This document shows positions 19,537 through 28,001 of a stretch of DNA of 28,221 nucleotides, in pieces. The notes beneath the pieces are model-generated. The model had not been told where the DNA came from and searched no databases. It worked only from the letters and a program-made list of their open reading frames with translations. Every line of letters starts with the position of its first letter. Positions within the stretch are counted from its first letter, which is position 1. The position numbers and the translations under genes are program-made. The DNA is from Chondrus crispus (lineage: Eukaryota; Rhodophyta; Florideophyceae; Gigartinales; Gigartinaceae), in contig NW_005179305.1 in the NCBI RefSeq assembly GCF_000350225.1, forward strand, positions 1 through 28,221. Direction: 5' to 3'.

Positions 19537-21748
19537 TCAACGAGTGCCATCGGGGCCCCGGTCCGAAGGCATCGGCGGGCAGTACCCGGGATAACACAGA
19601 ACATCGGAGTTCCGCGGCGGATCCCCCGCAGCCTCCTCGAGAGGGGGCATAGCGGGCGGCTGGTATGAACCACCTCCTCGTACAGGGGCCGCGTGCGCCC
19701 CGGAACCGTACAACGTCAGGGGAACAACCGTCGGGACGGCATAAGGATCGGGCCTGCTGGAGGGCTGCGAGACGACCTCACGAATCGCGCGCACCCGAGC
19801 GGCGGGCAAGGTGTCCCGCTCCTGACGGTACCGGTCCCGGTCCGATACAGTGCGTTCGTACGCGCTATTCTGGTGACGAGCGGTGTCCCGCGTGGAGTCA
19901 ATCTCGCCTTGCAAACGGTGCAGCGAGAGGGAGAGCGAGTCGCGCTCCCCGCTGAGGCGGCGAGCCTCAGTACTCCGCGCGAGGAACCAGCTCGCCATGG
20001 TCGACAGGAGACTACTCACTGTCCAGGCCTGGTTCCTGGCGTGCCCCAAGGCCTGCGCGAGCCCGGGCACCGAAGCAACGTCCTCCGTCGTAAGTGAAAG
20101 GTCCAGAGCCGCCATCCCAGGGGCCAGGGCAACGGAGCGGTCGTCCAGCGGAGGCATAGGGGGAATCGCCTCCGACGCGACGGGTAACACCGTTCGCTCG
20201 TCCGGCCCACGGGGCGAGGTGGAGCGAAACAAGTCGGACCCCGCCATGGCCGGATGAGGCGGGACGGCGTCTAGATCCCGATACCGCTTGCGGCGGTTCC
20301 GCCGCAACCCGAAGCCGACGCCACCACGCCTCCCCCTCGACCCGGCCGAGTCCGGAGTCGCTGCCGAGCGAGACACGAACGCGTCCACCCTCGAGTCGTA
20401 CAGGAGGAACGGGCTTCGGGTGCCCGTCGTGAAGTCAGGCCAGTGGTGATGATGACGCTCGCTCACCTTGCTGGCTCGGGTCATCAGGGACACGACGCTA
20501 TCGAGCGTCCAGGAGACCTGGGGAAGGCCGCGCTCGAGCGGGTGTGGGTAAATCGGGCCCTAGACGCCCCAGAAACGTCACGGTCTTGTCCGGCTGAAGG
20601 AAAACGCGACCATGTTCGCACAACTCTGCCATGAAGGCGCTCCCGAGGGACCAAGCCCATTCTTTTTCGCAGCTGTCAAGTAGAGGAACGCGGGCGGGGT
20701 GACTCGGGTCGACCGCAGCGTACCCAAAGTGCTTCAGCACGTAGGGAAGAAGAGGGTGTATCCCTAAGGAAGGAAAGGTGTCACGAACCACGCGCGGAAG
20801 TGAGGGAAAGTCCCCCGGGGAAATGCCTTGCTCGAACGCGGCAGACGCAAAGACGCGACCGTCTTCCTCCGAGGACCGCTTGTAGGCGGACCAGTCTCGA
20901 TGGGCCACGGCGATGCCATGGAGCCGCATCAGTGTTGCGGCAGACTTCTGAAGAGCGACCCGGGGCTTGGTGTACGCGTACGGACGCGGATACACGTAAA
21001 GTCCCGGGATCTCCGCGAGCATAAAACGGGGCGGACAGTCCGAGTCGAACCCGGACAGGTAAGCTGCCATAAGATCGACGTACATTACCTCCTCCATACC
21101 GAAAGCAAACGTGCGATCTCCTCGTATCCCGTCGGGGATTTGGTAAGCCACGCCGTCCCCTTCAGCAAGGAGACGGCTAAGGGCCAGCGCGGATTGATCA
21201 GCGAGGCCGGCCTCGCTGATGTTACGGATGCGGGACAAATCAGGGCGTAAGGATGGGCTCGCCAAGATCTCGCCCACCGTCACGCCCACACGAGCGTGGC
21301 GCGCCCACGGATACCTGAGGTCACTGAGCGGCAGCGGAGAGGACCGCAAAAGAGGAACGCCGAACCAGCGCGTCGTGCTGGGAACATCACCCTCTGTCAC
21401 CCTTAGGCTTGGCCCGTGAAGGGGAGAAACCACGGCTCCAGAAGGGACCCCAACGATGGGGTCAGCCGCCCCCTCAGCCACGGTGGGACGAGGGGCTTGG
21501 GACTCGCCCCCATGCGGTGCGTCGACAACGCGTGTAGGGGCGTCAGTCAATTCCACGGACAGCGTGGACTCCGTCGACGGGCGGGTCCTCTGAAAGGGGG
21601 ATGTCGGCGCTGGCGTAGCGGCGCACGCGTCAGGAGGAGGCGCGTTCGACAACAGAAGCGACGATGCCTCCGTAGTGGCGACTCGAACCGCCGCGGCAAC
21701 GGCCGGCGGCGGCGGTGACGGCGGTTTCGGAACCGATGGCGGTGGCAT
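19537..21748 (-). CDS. Antisense accessory ORF of element B (aORF), one frameshift
   Basis: The minus strand is open from ATG 21748 to 20498, and in another frame from above 20493 (ATG at 20493) to the stop at 19537. The second frame reads smoothly upstream to about 20550, so this is one gene of about 730 codons with a single frameshift near 20545-20560. Regions: Pro/Ala/Ser/Thr-rich N-terminus (about 120 residues); conserved core shared with element C (TRWFGVPL, HARVGVTVGE, DRTFAF, ALQKSA, EEDGRV, PYVLKHFG, KEWAW); a basic stretch RRNRRKR (about 20280-20310) that could be a nuclear signal; a coiled coil (about 19790-19980). The sense-strand frames opposite are short. It is not an envelope gene: wrong strand, no membrane segment. 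The layout is loosely like plant 'putative gypsy-type transposon' proteins. Function unknown. Confidence 0.75.
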
Positions 21749-21969
21749 GCCGAGACAGTGTCAGCCGGACCCAAATCTCGAGATTGTGCGAGAACGCCGA
21801 GAGCCCGCTCGATGGCAGGGCAAGACAGGATCCCACGGTCCACGAAGAAACGACACGGGGACACGCGATGACGGAGAGGAGAGACTGCCAACGGAAGGAA
21901 TGTGAACGGAAAGGGGAAGCCACGACACTTAGATCGAGGGGGGAAGCACGAGCCGCCCTACAAGCACAT
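21749..21969 (-). other. Leader between 3' LTR and aORF start, element B
   Basis: About 220 bp upstream of the antisense ATG with no conserved frame; a stop at 21761-21763 closes the aORF frame. Any antisense promoter would lie here or in the LTR. In element C the antisense ATG lies nearer the LTR (60 bp), so the N-termini differ. Confidence 0.4.
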
Positions 21970-22005
21970 GTGAACGCGGACGTTCACACTTGTGGGGGGG
22001 GGCCG
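21970..22005 (+). promoter_or_regulatory. Hairpin plus polypurine tract 2 before the 3' LTR of element B
   Basis: Stem GTGAACG/CGTTCAC, loop CGGA (21970-21987), then GTGGGGGGGGG (21992-22002) and CCG before the LTR. It is the expected plus-strand primer site, near-identical to the block at 17955-17989. Confidence 0.85.
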
Positions 22006-22677
22006 TGTAGCATAACCCCCCCTCGGGGGCTTTATTTTAGATTAGATCAACTCCGAATCGGATCAGGTACTGTAGGGCTCGATGCTCTACAGTAGCACCG
22101 CGTGTACCCCCAAGTACAGGGGGCGCACGTGTACACGTGTACGCGCGGGACCGAAGAGCGCACACACACGTGTACTGTCAGCCCCGATGGCTGACAGTAT
22201 TACAGTGTCGACCGACCGCTACAGTACGTCGCTACAGTACATTGGTACTGTACTATTATGATATATTATTTTGTACATTAAATATGGAGCGGACGGGCGG
22301 CGGGAAAAGGCGACAAGGACGGACTTGTCGACGACCGACCGCGGGGGAGCCGACGCCCGCTTATTCTAACCGCGCGCCTTCGCCTTCGCGCGCGTTAGAC
22401 GACACCGAGTGCGGGTAGAGGACGCGCGACACACGCCCACGAGCCGGATCCACCTCCGCCCGTCGGTACTGGATCGTTACCCAGTACCGCCCCGGGGCGT
22501 CGAGGCGTCGATCCGCTCGCGCGTGCGCGCGTCCTCCCCCGATCCCGCTCTACCACGCTACCCGGGCCCGTGCTCCGGTTCCGTAGCGGGTGTCCGTCTT
22601 CCCTTGTCTTCTCCCTCTCGAGGGTCTCCGCAAGAGCTGAGTATACACCCCTCTCCGTTGGGGGTGTTTATACTACA
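22006..22677 (+). repeat. 3' LTR of element B (672 bp)
   Basis: Same length and ends as the 5' LTR, with about 20 differences. The same internal motifs are present. It is followed by the target duplication CTCTA (22678-22682). Confidence 0.95.
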
Positions 22678-22682
22678 CTCTA
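22678..22682. repeat. Target-site duplication of element B, right copy
   Basis: CTCTA, identical to 10092-10096. Confidence 0.95.
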
Positions 22683-23142
22683 CCGCTCCCTACGCGCGTT
22701 CGCTGTCGCTTCGCCCCGCTTACTTCTTGCTACGCTCCGTGTCTTGTTTCTTTCGTACCACTCTACCTACCGCGCACGCGCGCCCCGGACCCCGTTGCCG
22801 GTTATCACCAGGTGGTCTCCCGTATCCCACTCACCCCGCGTTCCGAACACGCGTGCTCTGCCTGAGGCTGACACATGTGGCCTCAGTGCACGACAACATG
22901 GTAGTGGTGAGAGTCCTTTTCGCCTGCGGGGTGTGCCGGGGTGTGGCAGCGGTGCGGGGTTCTGCCTGACATGGCCCTTTTTCACTTTCGGCGCCACGTG
23001 TCCGATTGTTGGCGTGCGGCGGGGTTTAGGTTTAGCCGTCGTCTTTTTATTTTTGTTTTCGGGGATTTCTTGTTGACCGTGATGGGGCACTGCCCGGACT
23101 GCCAGTCCGTTCTTCCATGCTGTGTCTTTTCACCTTTGCCAA
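22683..23142 (+). mobile_element. Right part of sequence E
   Basis: This continues from 10096 across element B. The first 128 bp (to 22810) are pyrimidine-rich and end ATCACCA. TGGTCTCCC follows at 22813, the same nine bases that open the primer site of element B, so 22810 may be the end of an LTR. The remaining 330 bp to 23142 would be internal sequence of a truncated element. A minus-strand frame (22767-23090, Lys/Pro-rich) is open, but I see no family resemblance. Copia sequence resumes after TTGCA at 23143-23147. Confidence 0.4.
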
Positions 23143-23147
23143 TTGCA

Positions 23148-23604
23148 GGTAGTACATGCCTTTGGTGAACCGTGCTTGGACAACCGTCTGCAGTGGGCTC
23201 GTGCTCGAGTCGAGGATGAGCGCTTGGGTGGGCGTGAACCTGACTTCTCCCCATTGCGCGGCAATGTCGGCCGCGAAATGGGTGGAGCGCAGTGCGGGGT
23301 TGGCAATGGCAGGGATCCGGATCTGCCTATTCGTACCGGTCGAGATGTGGATGATCCCCTTCAGGTTCGTCCTCATCGAGGGTCTGGTGTACTGCAGTGT
23401 AGTCGTACTCGTCTTCTACTGTAGAGACTTGTCCGGTTATGTAGTGGCGCTGCGGGTGGGTGCGGCCCGTCAATGTACGCTTATGGTCAATGGTGGTGGT
23501 CCATTGCCTTCTTCCGGGCTTTGGGGCCGTCATGCCGTGTTTTGGGAGAGGCGTGTAGTTGCGCGGGTCGGTGCGCCAACGTGCGTTCCGTGGTTGGTAC
23601 GGAC
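23148..23604 (-). pseudogene. Ty1/copia protease-region fragment of relic D
   Basis: On the minus strand, 23376 down to 23148 encodes RIPAIANPALRST, AQWGEVRF and TKGMYYL. This is the pattern that in copia polyproteins lies between the protease active site and the integrase finger. Upstream, in another frame (23533-23400), HYITGQVST resembles the end of the protease active-site region. Frameshifts and a stop separate the pieces, and the DSGA-type catalytic motif is not recognisable. The downstream continuation is the integrase fragment at 9341-9683. Confidence 0.7.
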
Positions 23605-23962
23605 GCTTCTTTTTTTCCTTAGTTGGTTTCTTCGCTGGGTAGAGCGGGGGTTAGCTTGTCCTGCCTTTTTGTCTCGATCGCGAGAGTTGTGGCCTCCATT
23701 TCTTGCGGATTAGGCTTAGCTTGGCCGGGCAATTAAGGATGGCTCTACGGGGGTGTCCGGAGCTCTTGGGATGGGCTCAACGGAGGTGTCCGGAGCTGGC
23801 TCCACGGCATTATCCAGAGCTCTACCAGGTGCCTCTACGCGAGTGTGCGGACTGAGATGTAGTGGAGCGACGGGGCTGGTGGTGCCGTGGTTGTCGTCTT
23901 CCTGATCTCGTCCAAGGCGATCTTCGAGGTGCCTGGGATCGTCTTGCAGTGGGGTGTTGTTC
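23605..23962 (-). pseudogene. Leader and remnant gag interval of copia relic D
   Basis: Only about 360 bp separate the primer site from the protease remains, far too little for a normal copia gag (about 1 kb), so gag is mostly deleted. A short minus frame (23716-23970) contains imperfect repeats of the type APDTSVEP and APDTPVEP. I would not call it a gene. Confidence 0.4.
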
Positions 23963-23974
23963 GGGTCCATAACC
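23963..23974 (-). promoter_or_regulatory. Copia-type primer-binding site of relic D
   Basis: On the minus strand GGTTATGGACCC directly follows the LTR end ACCACA. Drosophila copia has a near-identical site, GGTTATGGGCCC, matching the anticodon arm of initiator tRNA-Met, used as a half-tRNA primer. One base differs here. This supports the copia assignment independently of the protein fragments. Confidence 0.65.
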
Positions 23975-24134
23975 TGTGGTGCAAGATCGATGCCGTCCGT
24001 TTACTGATGCCTATCGAGTCTCTACCTTATAAGGGAATGGGAGGGATCAGTGAGACGGCGGTGAATAAAGATGATCTAATTCCGCTGTCATGCGTGTGCT
24101 ACGTGTGCACGTATGGCTCTCATGACAGGCAACA
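23975..24134 (-). repeat. 5' LTR of copia relic D (about 160 bp)
   Basis: Read on the minus strand it starts TGTTGCCTG and ends GCACCACA, next to the primer site. It contains CTTATAAGG (a TATA box, near 24030) and an imperfect palindrome with CTGTCATG/CATGACAG arms (24087-24130). The outer end is set by the TG...CA rule, because the other LTR is not in the window; nearby alternatives exist. It abuts the possible host ORF. Confidence 0.5.
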
Positions 24135-24780
24135 AGCAGCGGCCTGCCAAGTTTCTGCCATCCGACAACCTCCTTCCACCTGCACCCTCTCCGCGAGCGC
24201 CCTCGTCCGCCGCACCAGCCGCTCGTTCTCGCGCTCCACGCCGCCCATCCACGCCGTCTTCCGCGCCTCCCGCATCACACCACCTTCCTCCTCTCGCGGC
24301 TTCGCCTCGCGCTCGCCCGGCTCCGACCTTCCTCCTCTCGCGGCTTCGCCTCACGCTCGCCCGGTTCCGAGCCGCGCTCACCCTCCGCACCGACACGCAC
24401 GCCGCCTCTGCCGCCTCTTCGCCTTCGCCCACCTGGCCCGCCGTCGCCAGCGCCGCCGCCGGCCCAGCCCGTGTCCCACCATCAGAGCCTTCCCCGCCGC
24501 CCTCGCCCACCGCGCCCCAACGCACCGCCAGCGCCTCCATTGCTGCCAACAGAAGCTCGAACTCCTGCGAGAACGGATACATCGTGCCTAGCCGTCGCGC
24601 CGCCGCTGCACCGCCGCCGCGTATCGCCACCAGCGACAGCAGCACCCCTAGCTCCTCGAGCGCGCCTCCGCCCTCCATCCCGCGTCCGCTGCTGCCGCTC
24701 ATCTTGGCGCGCTGCCTGTGCGGGGAGGACACACAGCACGTCGAGGTTAGGGCGCGCGCAACGGAGGCGGCAGCCCACAT
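24088..24780 (-). CDS. Possible host protein, unknown function
   Basis: A minus-strand frame of 230 codons. The likelier start is the internal Met at 24702. The first half, with LEELGVLLSLVAIRGG and MYPFSQEFELLLAAMEAL, looks like real protein with helical stretches. From about 24400 on, this frame turns into Ala/Gly/Arg repeats. Another minus frame there gives VERENERLVRRTRALAERV, a better coiled coil, so a frameshift or intron is possible. The last 15 codons lie inside the copia LTR, so D may have inserted into or just beyond the 3' end. The opposite strand is also open (24113-24784), as often happens in GC-rich DNA. No family recognised. Confidence 0.35.
   Translation of the reverse strand: MWAAASVARALTSTCCVSSPHRQRAKMSGSSGRGMEGGGALEELGVLLSLVAIRGGGAAAARRLGTMYPFSQEFELLLAAMEALAVRWGAVGEGGGEGSDGGTRAGPAAALATAGQVGEGEEAAEAACVSVRRVSAARNRASVRRSRERRKVGAGRARGEAARGGRWCDAGGAEDGVDGRRGARERAAGAADEGARGEGAGGRRLSDGRNLAGRCLLPVMRAIRAHVAHA
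24282..24369. repeat. 44-bp tandem duplication
   Basis: Two units at 24282-24325 and 24326-24369, ACCTTCCTCCTCTCGCGGC and onward, differ at about three bases. The length is not a multiple of three, so it shifts any reading frame through it. Confidence 0.9.
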
Positions 24781-24784
24781 CTAG

Positions 24785-24957
24785 ACGCGCGGGCTTAGGA
24801 TGGGCGGCGCAGGCGTCGGCAGGGATGCACGCATTGCTGCGCACGGGCGGGAAGCAAGGCGGCGAACGCAATGCGGCGTGGTGCTTGCGCCGCGAGTCGC
24901 GCGTGGTTTGAACGGAAAGCGTTTGTGGGCGGAGATGCTGCGATGCGACATGCAGCT
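24785..24957. other. Intergenic, upstream of the possible host ORF
   Basis: GC-rich; I see no gene or recognisable signal. Confidence 0.4.
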
Positions 24958-25006
24958 CACCCTGAAACTTGGCATGAATGTATTGGTTGAAAAAATTATT
25001 AGAAAT

Positions 25007-25115
25007 AGGGGATTAGGGGATTAGGGGATTTAGGGGATTAGGGGATTAGGGGATTTAGGGATTAGGGGATTTAGGGGATTTGGGGATTAGGGTATTTAGG
25101 GTATTTAGGGGTTTA
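25007..25115 (+). repeat. Telomere-like GGGGATTA array
   Basis: About 14 units of GGGGATTA, GGGGATTTA and GGGTATTTA run head to tail. The array continues briefly after the Harbinger insertion (25942-25957, TTAGGGGGTTATTAGG). It resembles TTAGGG/TTTAGGG telomere repeats but is variable and internal, so it is an interstitial or simple repeat rather than a chromosome end. Confidence 0.85.
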
Positions 25116-25941
25116 GAGCATCTCTACAGCATGACCGTATATGCCTCTCTAATCAAAAATATCTCGCCAAGTGCTTAATGTTTATTGGATAACTCTATTG
25201 CTCCATTGGTGAATAGATGTTCTAGAATAGAGCCGCGGCCCAACTCTACCGCGCAGTACATATCATTTCAGCATCGCCGCGCTCATTCCGTTCTACCCTT
25301 GTTATTACCATAGCAACTTCTCGCAACTACGACTCCCCTCCGCCGACTTTTTCTCCTGACTCCAGTGACGACGAGAACCTGTCCTACCTCGTCGCCTCTG
25401 GGACGCTGCCTGGTTTTCCAGGTACAATTCCTTCTCTCATTAGACTAGGATCAAGGAGCGGGAAAAGAGGAAATCTCAACCGCGACTTCGATGCGGCACT
25501 CAACCGCCTCAAGCGATCGGGTCTTCGGACGCCGCAATCGATGCACGAGCGAGAACACAATTCTCCTCCGCATCCCAGTTCTTTCCGCGCCCCATACCGG
25601 ACAGAGCAGGCAGAGCAGAGCGAAGGCACCGGAGAGAGGGGAACGTTGTGCGACGATGCCATTTGGGGGTGTTTGGGTTTGCATTGAAGTTCAATTTCCC
25701 GGGTATACTCATCTGGTAAGCACAGCTTCGCCGGTAGCCAATCCGGAGGCCTTTCGTGTCACCTCTATTCAATAGATTAGAGCACGATCTGGGTCTAATG
25801 GGGGGTCGGATAGACCCAGATCAAGCTCTAATCTATTGAGAAATCTATTCGAATAGATTAGAAACATGCGGTAGAGTGTCGTTTTTTTGCGGCTGGAAAT
25901 TTGGCATTAGATTAGAGAATAGACTCGCGGTAGAGATGCTC
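25116..25941 (+). mobile_element. Deleted PIF/Harbinger DNA transposon (826 bp)
   Basis: Terminal inverted repeats GAGCATCTCTAC (25116-25127) and GTAGAGATGCTC (25930-25941) are flanked by TTA on both sides (25113-25115, 25942-25944). A three-base TWA duplication and GAGCATCTC-type ends are typical of PIF/Harbinger. It carries a transposase N-terminal piece only, so it depends on another copy. It inserted into the GGGGATTA array. Confidence 0.85.
25262..25687 (+). pseudogene. Harbinger transposase N-terminal fragment
   Basis: A plus frame without a start codon reads NYDSPPPTFSPDSSDDENL, then RLGSRSGKRGNLNRDF and AALNRLKR. The GSRxGKxxNxxRD pattern is the familiar start of Harbinger nuclease-type transposases. 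After LKR the family sequence seems to continue in another frame (FGRRN ... SENTILLRIPVL), so there is a frameshift. The DDE catalytic part and the Myb-like partner gene are absent. Confidence 0.65.
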
Positions 25942-26013
25942 TTAGGGGGTTATTAGGAGTAAAAAAAATTTTACTCTCGTTCAACCAATCCATTCATGCC
26001 AAATGTCAGGGTG

Positions 26014-27199
26014 CTTGCGTGCTAGCACACCGTTCTCTTCGTTAGGAACGGCCCTCAGAAGACGCACGGCCGAAGCGCACGGGCCTGGCCTGGACGTGGG
26101 GACAGCGCGTCCCGATTGCGTGGCGTGCCGCGCAACTCGCGCTACCCGCCGCCCGCACCTCAGCAATTGCAACCGATCGCGCTCCGCTCCGTGGAGACCG
26201 CGGTTGCGCGCGGCGGACGGCGGCCCTTGTAAACTGGAATGAGTCTTGTATCTGCAGCACTCGCGCGGGGAGGCTGCGCCGCGCAACAGGTGGCCGCGCG
26301 CACGTGTTGATCGCGCGCCCCCGCCGGGCGGCCGCACACCCCGTCTTCTTGGCTGATGGCCTAGAGGGGCTTCACAGGAGCCATTCGTTCCATGCAGCGG
26401 CCACTTTACTCGGCGGCGAAACGCACGGCAAACGCCGCCATACTTCCTACCTGGGGCGACTCTCACTCCACGTTGGAGGCTTGTAGCACGTGGTCAGGGC
26501 CCCCCTCCCCACTTTCCCGGCCGAGTGCGCATCGGAGGGGGTTGGGCGATCGGTTTCCGGCTGGGCGAGGGGCCGGTGCGTTGCAGGCGGGCACTGCAGA
26601 CATGTGCGGGGCGCACTCTGACGCCCCTGCGCGGCAAGTGTACAGTGTGGGCCTCCCCCCGCGCGTGATGGATGCTGTTTGGCGGGGAGAAGTGGGCCGG
26701 AGAAGTGGGCCGGCGCGGGCAGGTCTCGTGGTGATGGGATTAATTTGACGTGTGAAGTTGGCACGTCGGATTAATGGCACCTGACTCGTCGCGCATCTCT
26801 TGGCACTGTGAGGAAGATGCACGGTAGGTGTTTCCGGTTGCGTGACGAAAGGGGGGAATGCATGCGAATGCGGGTCTGAAGGCGTTCTTCGTAACTGACA
26901 CGAATCAGCAAAGGTGGAGGGGGGTTGCTCCCTCCCGGCAACAATGACGGGCAGCAGGGACATGGGCACGTGTCAGCGTTTACTTGGATAGCGGATGAAG
27001 GCATTGAGCGTCAACGGATGGACAAGGAAACGGTAAATTAGTGAAAAGATCATCAGGTCTGTTGTACCCTAAGGGTATACGACGGCGGCACACTGCAATC
27101 GGTGCCGTTTCCCGGCACCAACGGCCGGTGCAATTCCCGCCGCCACGTCAGCTCATGAGGCACTTTGCAAACCTGATCCGGATCCCAATCCCAATCCGC
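26014..27199. other. Intergenic region without a supportable gene
   Basis: Short frames open on both strands overlap each other, as expected at this GC content, and none shows a recognisable motif. Just past the methyltransferase stop (27175-27212) there is a run of GGATCC/CCAATCC-like repeats. Confidence 0.5.
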
Positions 27200-27212
27200 A
27201 TCTGGATCCCGA

Positions 27213-28001
27213 TCACTTGCGCACCCACACCGCGTCATACTCCGCGCCGACCCTGTCCGTCGGGTTCTGCAGCTCGAAGCCGACCGAGCGCATGTACGGC
27301 ACCCAGTCCCTCTGCAGCTCATTGCGCACGCCCTTGTACCTCGTCTCCGCGACGCCGGGCAGGTAAGTCTCGGCCACAATCTTGCCCACCCTACGCAGCG
27401 TCTGCCTGCTGGCCCCCTTGACGATCTCCAAGTCGAACCCCTGCGCGTCGATCTTGAGCAGCTCGACCTCCACGCGCCGCGGCACGCCGCGCAGCACGGC
27501 CTCCAGCGAGAGCACGGGCACGAAGTCCACGCCGCCCTTCCCGGGGCCGAAGCGCGCCTCGGGGCCGTTCCGCGCCCGGTCGGCAAACCCTACCCCGGGG
27601 CGCACGGCCTCCGCCAGCGACGACGACACGCCGCCGCCGTTGTAGTACCGCAGCGAGCCGACGCTTCCGCCGCGCCCCGCCCCGCCCAGCGCCGCCGCCA
27701 CCACGAAGAAGCGCCCCGCGAAGCGCCCGCGCTGGTACGCCTCGCGCAGCGCGTGCGCCACGCCGACGTTGGGCTCGACCGCGACCACGGCCGTCGCCCC
27801 GTCCGCCGCCGGCAGCACCGGCGACGCGTGCGGCCCCACGTTGATCACCACGCGCCTGATCGCAGGCGGCAGCGCGAGCTCCGCGCCGCCGGGCTCCCGC
27901 GCCGGGCACGCGCAAGCCAGACGCACCACCGCCGCACAGAGCCCCAGACAGAGCGCCAGCGCCGCCGCGCCGCGGGCCGTGCGTGCTCTCGTGCGCCCCA
28001 T
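27213..28001 (-). CDS. FkbM-type SAM-dependent methyltransferase, secretory or Golgi-anchored
   Basis: A 262-residue intronless gene on the minus strand, probably a sugar or small-molecule O-methyltransferase. Residues 1-10 are basic and about 11-32 hydrophobic with Cys (ALALCLGLCAAVV), a signal peptide or type II anchor. VVINVGPHASPV (51-62) and VVAVEPN (72-78) form the SAM-binding part of the Rossmann fold. The C-terminal signature VELLKIDAQGFDLEIVKGA (179-197) matches the FkbM hallmark LLKIDVEG..E.LKGA with Ala-Gln in place of Val-Glu. Length is normal for the family. The only ATG consistent with the hydrophobic leader is at 28001. The substrate is unknown; if this is a red alga, methylated galactans are an obvious guess. 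Other frames over this gene are shadows. Confidence 0.85.
   Translation of the reverse strand: MGRTRARTARGAAALALCLGLCAAVVRLACACPAREPGGAELALPPAIRRVVINVGPHASPVLPAADGATAVVAVEPNVGVAHALREAYQRGRFAGRFFVVAAALGGAGRGGSVGSLRYYNGGGVSSSLAEAVRPGVGFADRARNGPEARFGPGKGGVDFVPVLSLEAVLRGVPRRVEVELLKIDAQGFDLEIVKGASRQTLRRVGKIVAETYLPGVAETRYKGVRNELQRDWVPYMRSVGFELQNPTDRVGAEYDAVWVRK

Larger units (their letters stand above)
10097..22677 (+). mobile_element. Element B: complete 12.6-kb Ty3/gypsy chromodomain LTR retrotransposon
   Basis: It has two 672-bp LTRs, a 5-bp target duplication, gag with a zinc knuckle, pol in the order protease, RT, RNase H, integrase, chromodomain (the gypsy order), and an antisense accessory gene before the 3' LTR. 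At 12,581 bp it is about twice the length of a minimal gypsy element; the excess is the 4-kb module between two hairpin-purine-tract signals. LTRs differ at about 20 sites by hand count (about 97% identity), so the insertion is fairly recent. It is not autonomous: gag and pol carry several breaks. It inserted into sequence E. Confidence 0.95.
24958..26013. repeat. 34-bp inverted repeat enclosing a G-rich array and a Harbinger insertion
   Basis: CACCCTGA, then TTGGCATGAATG and ATTGGTTGAA, at 24958-24991 recurs inverted at 25980-26013 with three mismatches. Without the Harbinger element the enclosed stretch is only about 160 bp and consists mainly of the GGGGATTA array. It could be a small foldback element or a rearrangement scar. 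No flanking duplication is evident outside the arms. Confidence 0.75.

Noticed and set aside
19537..21748. Envelope-like gene in element B
   Set aside because: It is on the opposite strand and shows no signal peptide, membrane segment or cleavage site.
22767..23090. Lys/Pro-rich minus ORF as a gene
   Set aside because: It lies in the insert between copia fragments and next to a putative LTR end; no family resemblance.
9684..23142. E as a solo LTR bounded exactly by TTGCA repeats
   Set aside because: The right boundary ends CAA instead of CA, and the likely LTR end with a TGG site lies 330 bp earlier, so a clean solo LTR is not supported.
24113..24784. Plus-strand ORF of 223 codons
   Set aside because: Pro/Ser/Ala/Arg low-complexity peptide opposite a more protein-like minus frame; a GC-driven shadow.
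25007..25115. True telomere
   Set aside because: The array is short, degenerate and internal, with coding and transposon sequence on both sides.
26392..26748. Plus-strand ORF of 118 codons and overlapping minus ORFs
   Set aside because: No motif, several mutually overlapping frames, no start context; chance openness at high GC.
27391..27915. Long Arg/Ala-rich minus ORF within the methyltransferase gene
   Set aside because: Out-of-frame shadow of the FkbM gene.
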